DNA of 64,000 bases from the NCBI RefSeq assembly GCF_014284305.1, contig NZ_JACOFW010000001.1, positions 310,001-374,000 on the forward strand, read 5' to 3'. Source of the stretch: Affinundibacterium seohonense (GTDB lineage Bacteria > Pseudomonadota > Gammaproteobacteria > Burkholderiales > Burkholderiaceae_D). Below the pieces are notes generated by a model. The model saw only the letters and a program-made list of their open reading frames with translations, was not told the DNA's origin and searched no databases. Shown in pieces: positions 44,229 through 53,219 of this stretch (its first letter is position 1; the number at the start of each line of letters is the position of its first letter). The position numbers and the translations under genes are program-made.

Positions 44229-44915
44229 TTAGTCTTCGATTAGCCCTTCTTGAGTCAAGCGTAATACACGATCACAACGCTTCGCTAATTCAGCGTCGTG
44301 CGTCACGATCACAAATGCCGTTCCCAAGGTTTTGGATAATTCCAACATTAACGCGAAAACCTGATCCGCAATGCCTCGATCCAGGTTCCCGGTAGGTTCG
44401 TCAGCTAGTACGCAGGCTGGATTCGTGACCAAAGCACGTGCTAGTGCAACGCGTTGACGTTCTCCTCCTGAGAGTTCACCGGGAACGTGAGTGATTCGAT
44501 GTGCTAAACCGACTTTAGTTAACATGGTTTTGGCAACTTCTTGCGCATCTGCCCGCTTCATGCGGCGAATCAATAAGGGCATGGCGACATTATCTAAGGC
44601 TGAGAACTCGGGCAGTAAATGATGGAACTGATACACAAAACCAAGCGACTGATTACGTAAATCGCCACGAGCAGATTCACCCATACTGGCGAAATCATTG
44701 CCTAGCAAATTTACGATACCTCTGCTTGGCGTATCCAAACCACCAAGTAAATGCAGTAAGGTCGATTTCCCAGAACCAGAGGCACCGACGATGGCGATAC
44801 GCTCGCCAGCATGAATAGCGAAATCAACACCGTGCAAGACCTTGACCGCTTGTTCGCCATGCCCAAAGGTTTTTGCCAAATTTTTACAAGATAAAACAGC
44901 TTGTTGCTTACTCAT
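44229..44915 (-). CDS. lolD: Lipoprotein-releasing system ATP-binding protein LolD
   Basis: LolD is the ATPase of the LolCDE transporter that extracts outer-membrane lipoproteins from the inner membrane and hands them to LolA. The 228-residue protein shows Walker [10 protein letters not shown], the Q-loop [12 protein letters not shown], signature [15 protein letters not shown], Walker [14 protein letters not shown] and the H-loop VTHD. ATG 44915 overlaps the lolC stop by eight bases; the open frame further upstream is within lolC and is rejected. Confidence 0.96.
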   Translation of the reverse strand: MSKQQAVLSCKNLAKTFGHGEQAVKVLHGVDFAIHAGERIAIVGASGSGKSTLLHLLGGLDTPSRGIVNLLGNDFASMGESARGDLRNQSLGFVYQFHHLLPEFSALDNVAMPLLIRRMKRADAQEVAKTMLTKVGLAHRITHVPGELSGGERQRVALARALVTNPACVLADEPTGNLDRGIADQVFALMLELSKTLGTAFVIVTHDAELAKRCDRVLRLTQEGLIED

Positions 44916-46164
44916 AACGCAATGCCTCCGCAGGTTTAACGCGGGCAGCGCGCCAGCTAGGATAAATGGTCGCCAAGAACGCCAATACGACTGCGATACC
45001 GCCAATAGTCCATACATCAGACCAATGTAAATCAGAAGGCAGGGTGCTAATCACATACACCTCTTTTGCCAAAAACTGTATGCCTAAAATCTTCTCAATA
45101 AAGGGCACGATGACGTCGATATTGAGTGCTACGATGATGCCTGACAAGACACCGAGTGCGGTGCCAAATAATCCAACGAGACCACCCTGCACCATAAAAA
45201 TTTTCATGATCGACATCGGTGACGCGCCTAAGGTGCGCAAGATCGCAATGTCAGCCTGTTTCTCGGTCACTGTCATGACTAAAGTCGAAACTAAATTAAA
45301 CGCAGCGACGGCGATAATTAAGGTCAAAATAATGAACATCATGGTTTTTTCTGTTTTCACCGCTGCAAAATAATTACTGTTTTGCTGTGACCAATCACGC
45401 GTGATTAAACTGCCACCTAAAGAGCGGCTCAACTCAAAGGCGACCTGTGGTGCTTGCAACATATCTTTGATACGCAGACGCACACCAGTCGGTGCGTCTT
45501 GACGGAAAAATTTCTGCGCATCAGCAAGATGAATAAACGCCATACCGGAATCAAACTCGTAGTGACCCGCTTCGAATACCGCGACCACAGTAAATCCTTT
45601 GAGACGCGGAATGGTACCTGCTGGTGTCAATTGGCCTTCGGGCGCTGCCAAGGTAACTTTATCACCGATCCCAACGTGCATAGCGCGGGCTAGTTCAACC
45701 CCAAGAATAATATTGAAGGCACCTTCTTTTAAATCTGTTAATTTGCCTGCTTTGACCTTGCTTGCGACAATCGATACTTTCGGTTCTTCGTCTGGCAAAA
45801 TACCGCGAATGACTGCGCCACGCATGACACCATCATTGACGATCATACTTTGCGCATCAACATAAGGCGCTGCACCCAAAACCGAGGGATGCAATTGTGC
45901 TTGCTTAGCGGTTGCTTGCCAATCTGGAATAACACCACTAGCATCAAACACTTCGATATGCGGCAAAACCGACAGCATCCTATCCCGCACTTCTTTCTGA
46001 AATCCATTCATCACTGACAATACAATAATCAGTGCTGCGACACCGAGTGCGATGCCAGCCATCGAAATGAGCGAAATAAAAGAAATAAAACTATTGCGGC
46101 TACTACGGCGTCCAGCGCGGGTATAACGCAAGCCGACCAGCCATTCAAAAGGGAGATTTTTCAC
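44908..46164 (-). CDS. lolC: Lipoprotein-releasing system transmembrane protein LolC/LolE
   Basis: The 418-residue permease has the family start [15 protein letters not shown], a first membrane helix ([22 protein letters not shown]), a large periplasmic domain (residues ~50-265), and three C-terminal helices ending in [24 protein letters not shown] single LolC/E gene here suggests a homodimeric (LolF-type) transporter. I chose GTG 46164 because the ATG at 46239 would leave only about 12 bp to the divergent gene and would add a Cys-rich, family-foreign extension; the true start is still uncertain. Confidence 0.93.
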   Translation of the reverse strand: MKNLPFEWLVGLRYTRAGRRSSRNSFISFISLISMAGIALGVAALIIVLSVMNGFQKEVRDRMLSVLPHIEVFDASGVIPDWQATAKQAQLHPSVLGAAPYVDAQSMIVNDGVMRGAVIRGILPDEEPKVSIVASKVKAGKLTDLKEGAFNIILGVELARAMHVGIGDKVTLAAPEGQLTPAGTIPRLKGFTVVAVFEAGHYEFDSGMAFIHLADAQKFFRQDAPTGVRLRIKDMLQAPQVAFELSRSLGGSLITRDWSQQNSNYFAAVKTEKTMMFIILTLIIAVAAFNLVSTLVMTVTEKQADIAILRTLGASPMSIMKIFMVQGGLVGLFGTALGVLSGIIVALNIDVIVPFIEKILGIQFLAKEVYVISTLPSDLHWSDVWTIGGIAVVLAFLATIYPSWRAARVKPAEALRYE

Positions 46165-46250
46165 GAAAGGAGCGATTCCAAATAAACAAATATGCAGACA
46201 AAAAAGCGGACAAATCTTCAAGAGCCCGTAGTTTGCCATACAATGACGCT

Positions 46251-47270
46251 ATGAGCTATTTAGAAATTATTTTGCCTTTCGGCATACCACCCGCCTCCTT
46301 GGCTAAAGAATTAGTCAAGCAAATGAAAACGCCGTCACTTGCTATGCTTTTAGGATATGCAAAGCAAGATCAAGTGCACGTCTTTGATGAATTCGCAAGG
46401 TTGTTGCCGCATGAGTTTTGGCTCAGCCGGCATTTTAGTAAAGCGAACTCCATTCTGACTAGCCCACCACTTACCCATAGCCATATGCAAGAATTTGGCC
46501 AGCCAAAGGCGGAAGGATTTTGGTTCACCTTAAGTCCAATCCATATTCACATTGCCCGCGATCATATGGTGATGACCGATCCGCGCCGCCTTGATATTTC
46601 TGACGAAGAGTCACGTGCATTGTTTGAAGCAGCCAAAGAGATTTGCGAAGAATTGGGAAAAACGCTAGTGTTTGGCGATGCGAAGACTTGGTTTTTACGT
46701 GCAGACGAATGGTTCTCGTTGCAAACAGCTAGCTTAGACGCCGCAGCTGGTCACAATATGGAAATCTGGATCGCGAAAGGTGAACACGAAGTTGCTTGGC
46801 GCAAATTGCAGAATGAAATCCAAATGCTCTGGCACATACACCCTGTGAATCAGCAACGTGATGAGCAGGGACGCAATACCATTAACTCAGTTTGGTTACA
46901 CAGTGGTAGTGCGGAACCACAGACTCTGCAATGTGAATTGGGTGTCAAATGTTTTGCTGACTTATCTAAGCAACAAAATACGCAGAAGAATACGAAGCAG
47001 AGCGTAGTAATTGACAATTGTTTGGAACCTGCGCTCAATAGTGATTGGGGAACCTGGTTAGCACAGATGAATCAATTAGAACGTGATTGGTTCGCGCCGG
47101 CATTAGAAGCTATACAAAGCAAGCAAATTAAAACTCTGCAATTGGTGTTAAGCGATGGCCAATGCTTGGCTCAATTTTCTTGCCGCGCCCCGCAAACATG
47201 GAAGTTTTGGCGCAAACCTAGCTTGGAGATTTTATTGAAATTGGCGCAGCCATCAGAGCAGACTAGATAA
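46251..47270 (+). CDS. Conserved protein next to recJ (RpfE/phosphoglycerate mutase-annotated family)
   Basis: The 339-residue protein starts MSYLEIILPFGIPPASLAKE and has no signal or membrane helix. Segments such as WFTLSPIHIHIARDHMVMTDPR, LGKTLVFGDAKTWFLRADEW, EIQMLWHIHPVNQQRDEQGRNTINSVWLHSGS recall a family in Burkholderiales annotated as RpfE-type regulatory protein or phosphoglycerate mutase and encoded beside recJ. Catalytic identity is not demonstrable from the sequence. It is divergent from lolC and 53 bp upstream of recJ. Confidence 0.75.
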   Translation: MSYLEIILPFGIPPASLAKELVKQMKTPSLAMLLGYAKQDQVHVFDEFARLLPHEFWLSRHFSKANSILTSPPLTHSHMQEFGQPKAEGFWFTLSPIHIHIARDHMVMTDPRRLDISDEESRALFEAAKEICEELGKTLVFGDAKTWFLRADEWFSLQTASLDAAAGHNMEIWIAKGEHEVAWRKLQNEIQMLWHIHPVNQQRDEQGRNTINSVWLHSGSAEPQTLQCELGVKCFADLSKQQNTQKNTKQSVVIDNCLEPALNSDWGTWLAQMNQLERDWFAPALEAIQSKQIKTLQLVLSDGQCLAQFSCRAPQTWKFWRKPSLEILLKLAQPSEQTR

Positions 47271-47323
47271 TCGTTAACACATCAGAGATGCAGCAGTAAT
47301 TTACTAATTTAATTTAACTTGAT

Positions 47324-49018
47324 ATGACACGCATCAGCACTCGTCCCTACGCATTTCGACAAGCAGAACTCCTCAAGCAAAGTGGCTTACATCCTGTCCT
47401 GGCGCGTCTTTTTGCTGCTCGCGGCATTCTCAGTGCAGAAGAATTACTCACCGACTTACCAGCATTGATTCCGCCTAATCGTCTATTAAATAGCGAAAAA
47501 GCGGCAAAATTTCTAGCCGATGCGATTGCCGCCAAGAAGAGGCTCGTGATCGTCGCAGATTATGACTGTGATGGCGCAACCGCATGTGCGGTAGGCTTGC
47601 GTGGTTTACGTATGTTGGGTGCAGAAGTTGATTACATCGTGCCGAATCGATTTGAATACGGCTACGGCTTAACACCAGAAATCGTCGAACTCACTGCACG
47701 CGAAAAATCGCCCGATATTATCGTCACCGTTGATAATGGTATCGCTAGTATTGACGGCGTCGCCGCGGCCAATGCGCGTGGCATCGAAGTGCTGGTAACG
47801 GATCACCATTTGCCTGCGGATACCTTGCCGCAAGCGAGAGTGATAGTGAATCCGAATCAGCCATTTTGCGATTTTCCTAGCAAAAATCTAGCTGGCGTTG
47901 GCGTGATGTTTTATGTATTGCTGGCATTGCGCGCTGAACTACGGCAGCGCGGTGCGTTCGATCAACAGAATCAGCCTAAATTAGATACTTTGCTCGATCT
48001 GGTTGCGCTCGGTACGGTTGCCGATGTGGTGAAGCTTGATCCGAATAATCGTATTTTGGTAGCACAAGGTTTAAAACGTATGCGTGCTGGTCGTATGCAT
48101 GCCGGTATCGCCGCCTTATTCCGTGTTGCTGGTCGCGAACCTCGCTTGGCAAGCCCGTTTGATTTAGGTTTTGCTGTCGGTCCGCGACTAAATGCGGCCG
48201 GTCGATTAGCGGACATGTCACTTGGCATCGAATGTTTAACCACCGATGATGAAGGACGCGCTTGGCAAATCGCGCAAGAGCTCAATAGTATTAACGCGGA
48301 TCGCAAAGATATCGAACGCGAAATGCAAGATGTCGCCCTACTCCATCTTGATGATTTTCAAGCACAAGACACGCACACGATCACGGTCTTTGACGAATCT
48401 TGGCACCAAGGCGTAATCGGTATCGTCGCTTCCCGTTTAAAAGACAAATTTTTTCGCCCGACGATTACCTTCGCACCAGGTGATGAAGGTTTAATCAAAG
48501 GTTCTGGTCGCTCAATTCCGGGTTTTCATTTACGAGATGCTTTAGATCTAGTCTCAAAACATGCACCTAGTCTGATACAAAAATTTGGTGGCCACGCGAT
48601 GGCGGCTGGATTGACGATACGTGCTGACGATTTCGCTGCGTTTCAAACTGCCTTTGAAGCGGTAGGCAAATCATGGCTACGTCAAGAACAACTAGAGCGC
48701 ATCATCGAAACCGATGGTGTTTTGGAAGATGCCTATTACACCACCGATTTTATCGAACTGATCGATAGCCAAGTATGGGGACAAGGTTTTGCACCACCGA
48801 TATTTTGTGATGAATTTAAGTTGGTTTCGCAGCGCGTTTTAAAAGAGCGCCATTTGAAAATGGTATTAGAAAAAAATGGCATGCGTTACGATGCGATTTG
48901 GTTTGGGCACACGGATAGTTTTGGCGAACGAATCAACGTCGCCTTTCGGCTTGATGCAAATGAATACAATGGCGTCACCAAAGTACAGTTATTGGTTGAA
49001 CATGTAGAACAAGCTTAA
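47324..49018 (+). CDS. recJ: Single-stranded-DNA-specific exonuclease RecJ
   Basis: RecJ degrades single-stranded DNA 5' to 3' in recombination and mismatch repair. The 564-residue protein has the DHH-family motifs: VADYDCDGATA (79-84), VDNGIAS, TDHHLP (160-162), and DHHA1 motif near KFGGHAMAAGLTI, with a C-terminal OB fold (GMRYDAIWFGH). The length and motif order are standard. Confidence 0.96.
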   Translation: MTRISTRPYAFRQAELLKQSGLHPVLARLFAARGILSAEELLTDLPALIPPNRLLNSEKAAKFLADAIAAKKRLVIVADYDCDGATACAVGLRGLRMLGAEVDYIVPNRFEYGYGLTPEIVELTAREKSPDIIVTVDNGIASIDGVAAANARGIEVLVTDHHLPADTLPQARVIVNPNQPFCDFPSKNLAGVGVMFYVLLALRAELRQRGAFDQQNQPKLDTLLDLVALGTVADVVKLDPNNRILVAQGLKRMRAGRMHAGIAALFRVAGREPRLASPFDLGFAVGPRLNAAGRLADMSLGIECLTTDDEGRAWQIAQELNSINADRKDIEREMQDVALLHLDDFQAQDTHTITVFDESWHQGVIGIVASRLKDKFFRPTITFAPGDEGLIKGSGRSIPGFHLRDALDLVSKHAPSLIQKFGGHAMAAGLTIRADDFAAFQTAFEAVGKSWLRQEQLERIIETDGVLEDAYYTTDFIELIDSQVWGQGFAPPIFCDEFKLVSQRVLKERHLKMVLEKNGMRYDAIWFGHTDSFGERINVAFRLDANEYNGVTKVQLLVEHVEQA

Positions 49019-49251
49019 TCCTCGTCCGCAATATGCAAATCAGCAGGGTCGATATCATAATCAAGAATATCGGCTGGTTTGCAATCTAAGACTAGGCAAA
49101 TTTTTGCCAGCGTATCAAAACGTATGCCGCGCACTTTTTCGGTACGCAACATCGACAGCTGCGTCTCAGAAAGACCGATTTGCGCTGCCAATTGTTTAGC
49201 ACGCATCTTTCTGCGAGCCAGCATGACATCTAAGTTGACGCGTATAGGCAT
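49015..49251 (-). CDS. Cro/CI-type helix-turn-helix regulator (YozG-like)
   Basis: The 78-residue protein is one HTH domain: MPIRVNLDVMLARRKMRAKQLAAQIGLSETQLSMLRTEKVRGIRFDTLAKICLVLDCKPADIL. This form, with a downstream partner of the DUF2975 membrane family, is widespread in bacteria; here the DUF2975 gene lies immediately upstream on the same strand. It overlaps the recJ stop by four bases on the other strand. Confidence 0.92.
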   Translation of the reverse strand: MPIRVNLDVMLARRKMRAKQLAAQIGLSETQLSMLRTEKVRGIRFDTLAKICLVLDCKPADILDYDIDPADLHIADED

Positions 49252-49272
49252 GATCTGCTTGGCGCCTTGAAA

Positions 49273-49782
49273 CTACACAAAACTATCAACTTCGCCTTGT
49301 AAAGATTGCGCACGTTGTGCAACATATTTTAGGATCAAACCTATCATACCTATGGTCACCGCCTCAACATCCCAAGCTGTTTTTAGATCACGAGAACCTT
49401 GATTGATCCAAGCTTCAATAGTCGGTACCAACAAGATAGCTGCCATAGCGGCGTACATCAAATTAGCACCTATCGTCTGTAGACTTTTGAGCAAATCGCC
49501 ATTGAACGACTTACTCCGTTCAAATCCTCTCAAAAAATTTGCAGCACCCCAAAGTGCGAATAAATAAGTGATCGGTACCAAAAGACCAGTCCAGAAAAAT
49601 GGTAACTTTAGTGACGTCATCAATGTGTTTTGCCAATTAAAATTCCCACCCAAAGTGTAGATGGGAATTAATTGCAAGCCTCGTTCTATTACTAAGTTCA
49701 GTGCAAAAATAAGAGTCATGATTTTGACGAAAATACTTAACTGTCCAACGCCAAAGATCGCTGAAGTCTTAACTGGACTCAT
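49273..49782 (-). CDS. DUF2975 membrane protein
   Basis: The 169-residue protein has four predicted transmembrane helices (FVKIMTLIFALNLVIERGL, FFWTGLLVPITYLFALWGAANFL, ANLMYAAMAAILLVPTIEA, VTIGMIGLILKYVAQRA) and the family motif FERSKSFNGDLLKSLQTIGANL. DUF2975 genes are paired with YozG-like HTH genes, as here (22 bp apart). I chose ATG 49782 because GGAG lies six bases upstream; the frame extends five residues further. The function is unknown, perhaps a membrane signal receptor for the regulator. Confidence 0.88.
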   Translation of the reverse strand: MSPVKTSAIFGVGQLSIFVKIMTLIFALNLVIERGLQLIPIYTLGGNFNWQNTLMTSLKLPFFWTGLLVPITYLFALWGAANFLRGFERSKSFNGDLLKSLQTIGANLMYAAMAAILLVPTIEAWINQGSRDLKTAWDVEAVTIGMIGLILKYVAQRAQSLQGEVDSFV

Positions 49783-50089
49783 GAAAAACTCCATCAAAAA
49801 GAAATTAGGTTTAGCTCAAAATCACATCTGTACCGTTGGCATCATCTCGCAAAACTGAAAGCCTAGTTTGGTAGACACGCCTCGCCCACTCTATTTTTCT
49901 TACGTAAGCAATTGAAAAATATCGTTAAAACAAATATTAATTGAAGTAAAAATTAAAGTAAATGTTTCCTTGTGCGGTAAGATAAAAAGCCATTTCGATG
50001 ATTTGGGAGCGATGATAAGATGCTCACCTTGCTTAGTTCGATTCATCAACTCGATGTTACATTTGCCAATTTACTTCTCTGGAATTCAT

Positions 50090-50701
50090 ATGCGTAAAAT
50101 TGCCCTCTTATTCGCAAGCCTCATATTATCAAGCTCGATTGCCAGCGCTCAGTCGAACATCAAATTGAGTACAACCGAAGTTGTTGATAATGAAGACTTG
50201 ATGAATGTCTTGCGCTTCCAAGGTATCAACTATAGCAAGGTAAAGTTCACTGGAACCCATTTATGGGGCAAGGATTTTAAAATATCGATCAGTGACTTTG
50301 TCAATGGAAAGCTGATCAAAACCCATGAGATTTTCGATTCAAGAGAAGATGAGTTTTTTAAATTAAAAGAACAAGAATTTAACTTCAATGTGTTGGCACA
50401 GCGCACTAGTGCGGGTAAAGCAAAATTTGATTTTCGCTTTTTAGGTTTTGGTGTCGTGAAAGAATTTAACTTAAATGTCGATCATAAAGACTTGGTCTTA
50501 AAAGGTTTTCAATCTGGTAAAACGGAAGTCGATTTTTCTACCAATCGAAACCAAAGTATTTTAGCTTTTATGATGCCTTACAAAACGAAAAAAGGCGCTA
50601 TGCAATACGTTGACATCAACGGTTCGGGCATCAAACCAGAAGAGCTTGGGCAAAAATTCAAGATTCCTAGATATTTTTTGATTGATGTTCGATTCGATTA
50701 A
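50090..50701 (+). CDS. Exported hypothetical protein
   Basis: The 203-residue product has a signal peptide (MRKIALLFASLILSSSIASAQ) and then a beta-rich sequence (KVKFTGTHLWGKDFKISISDFVNGKLIKTHEIFDS; FDFRFLGFGVVKEFNLNVD) with no cysteines or metal motif. I do not recognise the family. ATG 50090 was chosen because the signal peptide begins there and GGAATTC precedes it. A strong terminator follows. Confidence 0.75.
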   Translation: MRKIALLFASLILSSSIASAQSNIKLSTTEVVDNEDLMNVLRFQGINYSKVKFTGTHLWGKDFKISISDFVNGKLIKTHEIFDSREDEFFKLKEQEFNFNVLAQRTSAGKAKFDFRFLGFGVVKEFNLNVDHKDLVLKGFQSGKTEVDFSTNRNQSILAFMMPYKTKKGAMQYVDINGSGIKPEELGQKFKIPRYFLIDVRFD

Positions 50702-50714
50702 AAATTCAAATAAT

Positions 50715-50750
50715 AAAAAAGCACAGAGAAAAAACGCTGTGCTTTTTTTT
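50715..50750. terminator. Bidirectional terminator
   Basis: AAAAAAGCACAG (50715-50726) pairs with CTGTGCTTTTTTTT (50737-50750) between the exported protein gene and the converging protease gene. Confidence 0.9.
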
Positions 50751-50756
50751 GATGGC

Positions 50757-52286
50757 TTACTTCTCGTTCCAGATCTTCATCATATCTGCAGATCCTTGAG
50801 AACGAATGCCATTATCCGATAATATGCCTTCAGTTTCGGCGAGCATTGTCTTACGTGGCAATACCATAGTCTCCCCGTAACGCTGATCATAGTGAATGAC
50901 AATCAAATCATCTTGCATGTCGCGCAATAAGGTGACTAAGTGTTTGAGACTTTTCACCTGAATGCCATTGATTGAGTAAATCACCGAGCCAAAACGATTG
51001 CTATATCCAGTCACCAGTTTATGCGGAAAAAATGGAGAGCTGACCACGACCAATTCTTCTCGTTCCTTGGTCGGCATTTCACCGCGCATAGTGACCAATG
51101 GGCTGGCATTGTAAGCGTAGCCATTTAGTGCTGGCGCGTTATTGGAAAGGAAGCTTAAGTATTCAACAGTGGCGCGCGAAAAAACGATGGGGCCAAAAAT
51201 AAAATAGGATGGATAGCCGCCTTGCAAATCACCAATTAGGTGTGGTCTTCCCACATAAACTGGGGCTTGTACCGTCATCGGTTTTCCTGCTCTGACAATG
51301 TTTAATGCGACCTTGCCGTTACTAGCAATTTGTTGCACCTTGTATTTAAACATGACGCGAACGCTAGGTTTTAGTTTTACCATGCATTGATTGTCGATTG
51401 CGGTATCACCAATTTGCGTGATTACATCCCACTCCTTCAAAACAGCCGTACTGGATTGATCATAAGGTCTGTGAATGATGCAACCTTCTACGCTTTTATC
51501 TAGTTTGAGATAGTCACGTACAGTAGGATTTTCTAAAGTTTGTGTGACGTCTAACAGAGACGGTTTGCCGTCATACTTTTTATCAGCCACATCTTTCAAG
51601 AAAATTTCAATTTCTTCATTGGGGATGATGTAGCCAATATTTTGTGCATTCATGAGTCCTGAAAAAGCCAGGCCAATCATCTTGTCGCCAGCGATCACCG
51701 GTCCACCACTATTACCGGGATTAATTGCGGCATCAATTTGTATCCGTAAGCCGCCGGTACTGCCATCGTAGTCAACAAACTCGATTCGAGAGACGATGCC
51801 TTTCGTAATTGATAGCGAGTTACCCCCAGTTGGGTAGCCATAGGCGAATACAGCATCGGTGACTTCGGGTAATTTATTGCTGCGCATGACTGCGGCATGG
51901 GTATCAAAAAACTTTTCATCATCGAGTTTTAAGATAGCTAAATCCATGCCACGAGAAATCGCTTCCACCGTCGCAGAGACTTTATCCCCTTCTTGCCCAG
52001 TTTGAACCTGCACTTGACTCGCATATTCGACCACATGGGCATTCGTCAAAATGCGGCGTCCCTCTATGACCACACCGGATCCGGTCACTTCCTGTGGTGA
52101 AGCTTTCCCCCAAGGTTTAAATGGATCTGGACCACGCAAGGTGGAGAAGACTTTAACGACGGATTTTTCCAAATGACTGCCGGACGCTGTGGCAGCTGCT
52201 TTGTTGTTTGCTGCGTTTGCAAAACTGATTGAAAAGAGTGACGTAGTTACAATAAAACTGAAACCGACAAAAAACTTTTTAAACAT
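50757..52286 (-). CDS. Periplasmic Deg-type serine protease with PDZ-like region
   Basis: The 509-residue protein has a signal peptide (FVGFSFIVTTSLFSISFANA) and a trypsin-like domain with catalytic His84 (TNAHVV), Asp115 (DLAIL) and Ser193 (NPGNSGGP). Downstream, a PDZ-like segment (EGCIIHRPYDQSSTAVLKEWDVITQIGDTAI) is followed by a ~200-residue C-terminal region with a second weak PDZ-like part (YSINGIQVKSLKHLVTLLRDM). This layout is closer to the plant/bacterial Deg9-like group than to DegP. ATG 52286 is preferred over 52304 because the signal peptide is then compact. Confidence 0.9.
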   Translation of the reverse strand: MFKKFFVGFSFIVTTSLFSISFANAANNKAAATASGSHLEKSVVKVFSTLRGPDPFKPWGKASPQEVTGSGVVIEGRRILTNAHVVEYASQVQVQTGQEGDKVSATVEAISRGMDLAILKLDDEKFFDTHAAVMRSNKLPEVTDAVFAYGYPTGGNSLSITKGIVSRIEFVDYDGSTGGLRIQIDAAINPGNSGGPVIAGDKMIGLAFSGLMNAQNIGYIIPNEEIEIFLKDVADKKYDGKPSLLDVTQTLENPTVRDYLKLDKSVEGCIIHRPYDQSSTAVLKEWDVITQIGDTAIDNQCMVKLKPSVRVMFKYKVQQIASNGKVALNIVRAGKPMTVQAPVYVGRPHLIGDLQGGYPSYFIFGPIVFSRATVEYLSFLSNNAPALNGYAYNASPLVTMRGEMPTKEREELVVVSSPFFPHKLVTGYSNRFGSVIYSINGIQVKSLKHLVTLLRDMQDDLIVIHYDQRYGETMVLPRKTMLAETEGILSDNGIRSQGSADMMKIWNEK

Positions 52287-52393
52287 CTGAGTGTCTCTTT
52301 GCATAAGCTGATTATTATAAAAAACGACTAGGTTAACAAAACATTCGCAACATCATATTGCATTTTCATTTTTGAAATTTGACCAAACAATGT

Positions 52394-52981
52394 CTATTTA
52401 GTTTCAGAATTTTTCTCTACAGCAGATTGTTCGGACTTCGAACAAGATTTTGCGCTAAAAACACCTTTCAAATACGAGCGTCTGACAATACCAGCCATTC
52501 CTGCTGCCGCCACTTCACGTGCATGGCTATCAGCGCCAGTCAATCGCCTGACCCACGACCGAAAAGGCACAAACCCTTCGGTAAAACTTCTTAACGCATT
52601 GACTGAGGCGTTGCCCAGTTCACGTTCTACGATATTGCCATCGGCATCCACTTTTACAGCATCGAGATCTGGACCGAGCACGGCATTTAATTCTTGAATT
52701 TCGCGTTCGTACCAAGCGCATTCAGCACCTGGCACAACAACATACGGCGCCTTACGTGCTTTGATGAGGACTTCCGGAATATCAGCCTTCATTAAATTCA
52801 AATCACTTAAAGGAGACGTAATGGCTGAGCCAAACCTGGCATCTAGTGCTTGATCTGCCTCCGCTTTACTTGTGGGCTTTGATTTTTTTTCAGATGTAGT
52901 GCTGCATCCCGTTAGTGCTATGGTGGCAGAAAATAGGATTATCGTTCCCACATTTTGTATTTTTTGTCTGTGTTGTTTCAT
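52394..52981 (-). CDS. Lipoprotein of unknown function
   Basis: The 195-residue product has a lipoprotein signal with lipobox LTGC-S near residue 26, a Ser/Lys-rich linker, and a helical C-terminal domain (AECAWYEREIQELNAVLGPDLDAVKVD; VRRLTGADSHAREVAAAGMAGIVRRSYLKGVF). I recognise the domain as recurrent in betaproteobacterial lipoproteins but not by name. It lies upstream of and is co-directional with the Deg-type protease. Confidence 0.8.
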   Translation of the reverse strand: MKQHRQKIQNVGTIILFSATIALTGCSTTSEKKSKPTSKAEADQALDARFGSAITSPLSDLNLMKADIPEVLIKARKAPYVVVPGAECAWYEREIQELNAVLGPDLDAVKVDADGNIVERELGNASVNALRSFTEGFVPFRSWVRRLTGADSHAREVAAAGMAGIVRRSYLKGVFSAKSCSKSEQSAVEKNSETK

Positions 52982-53219
52982 CGCTTAAGCCGCTTATCTC
53001 AAATGAAAAACTGTATTAACTCTGATAGGAATTATTTGCAAAATTATGCGTTTCCTATTCGTATCCAGCATTTTGGTAAATCGATTTTACCTGCTGTTTA
53101 TTGTGAATGCTTGCTTTAAATGAAATTCAAACTTTGATAATTGAGAAGTCGATCGACAATTGTCAACAAAAACAAAGGCTTAGAGTTTAAGTAAAATTAT
53201 GTGACGCAGGCGCAATAGG

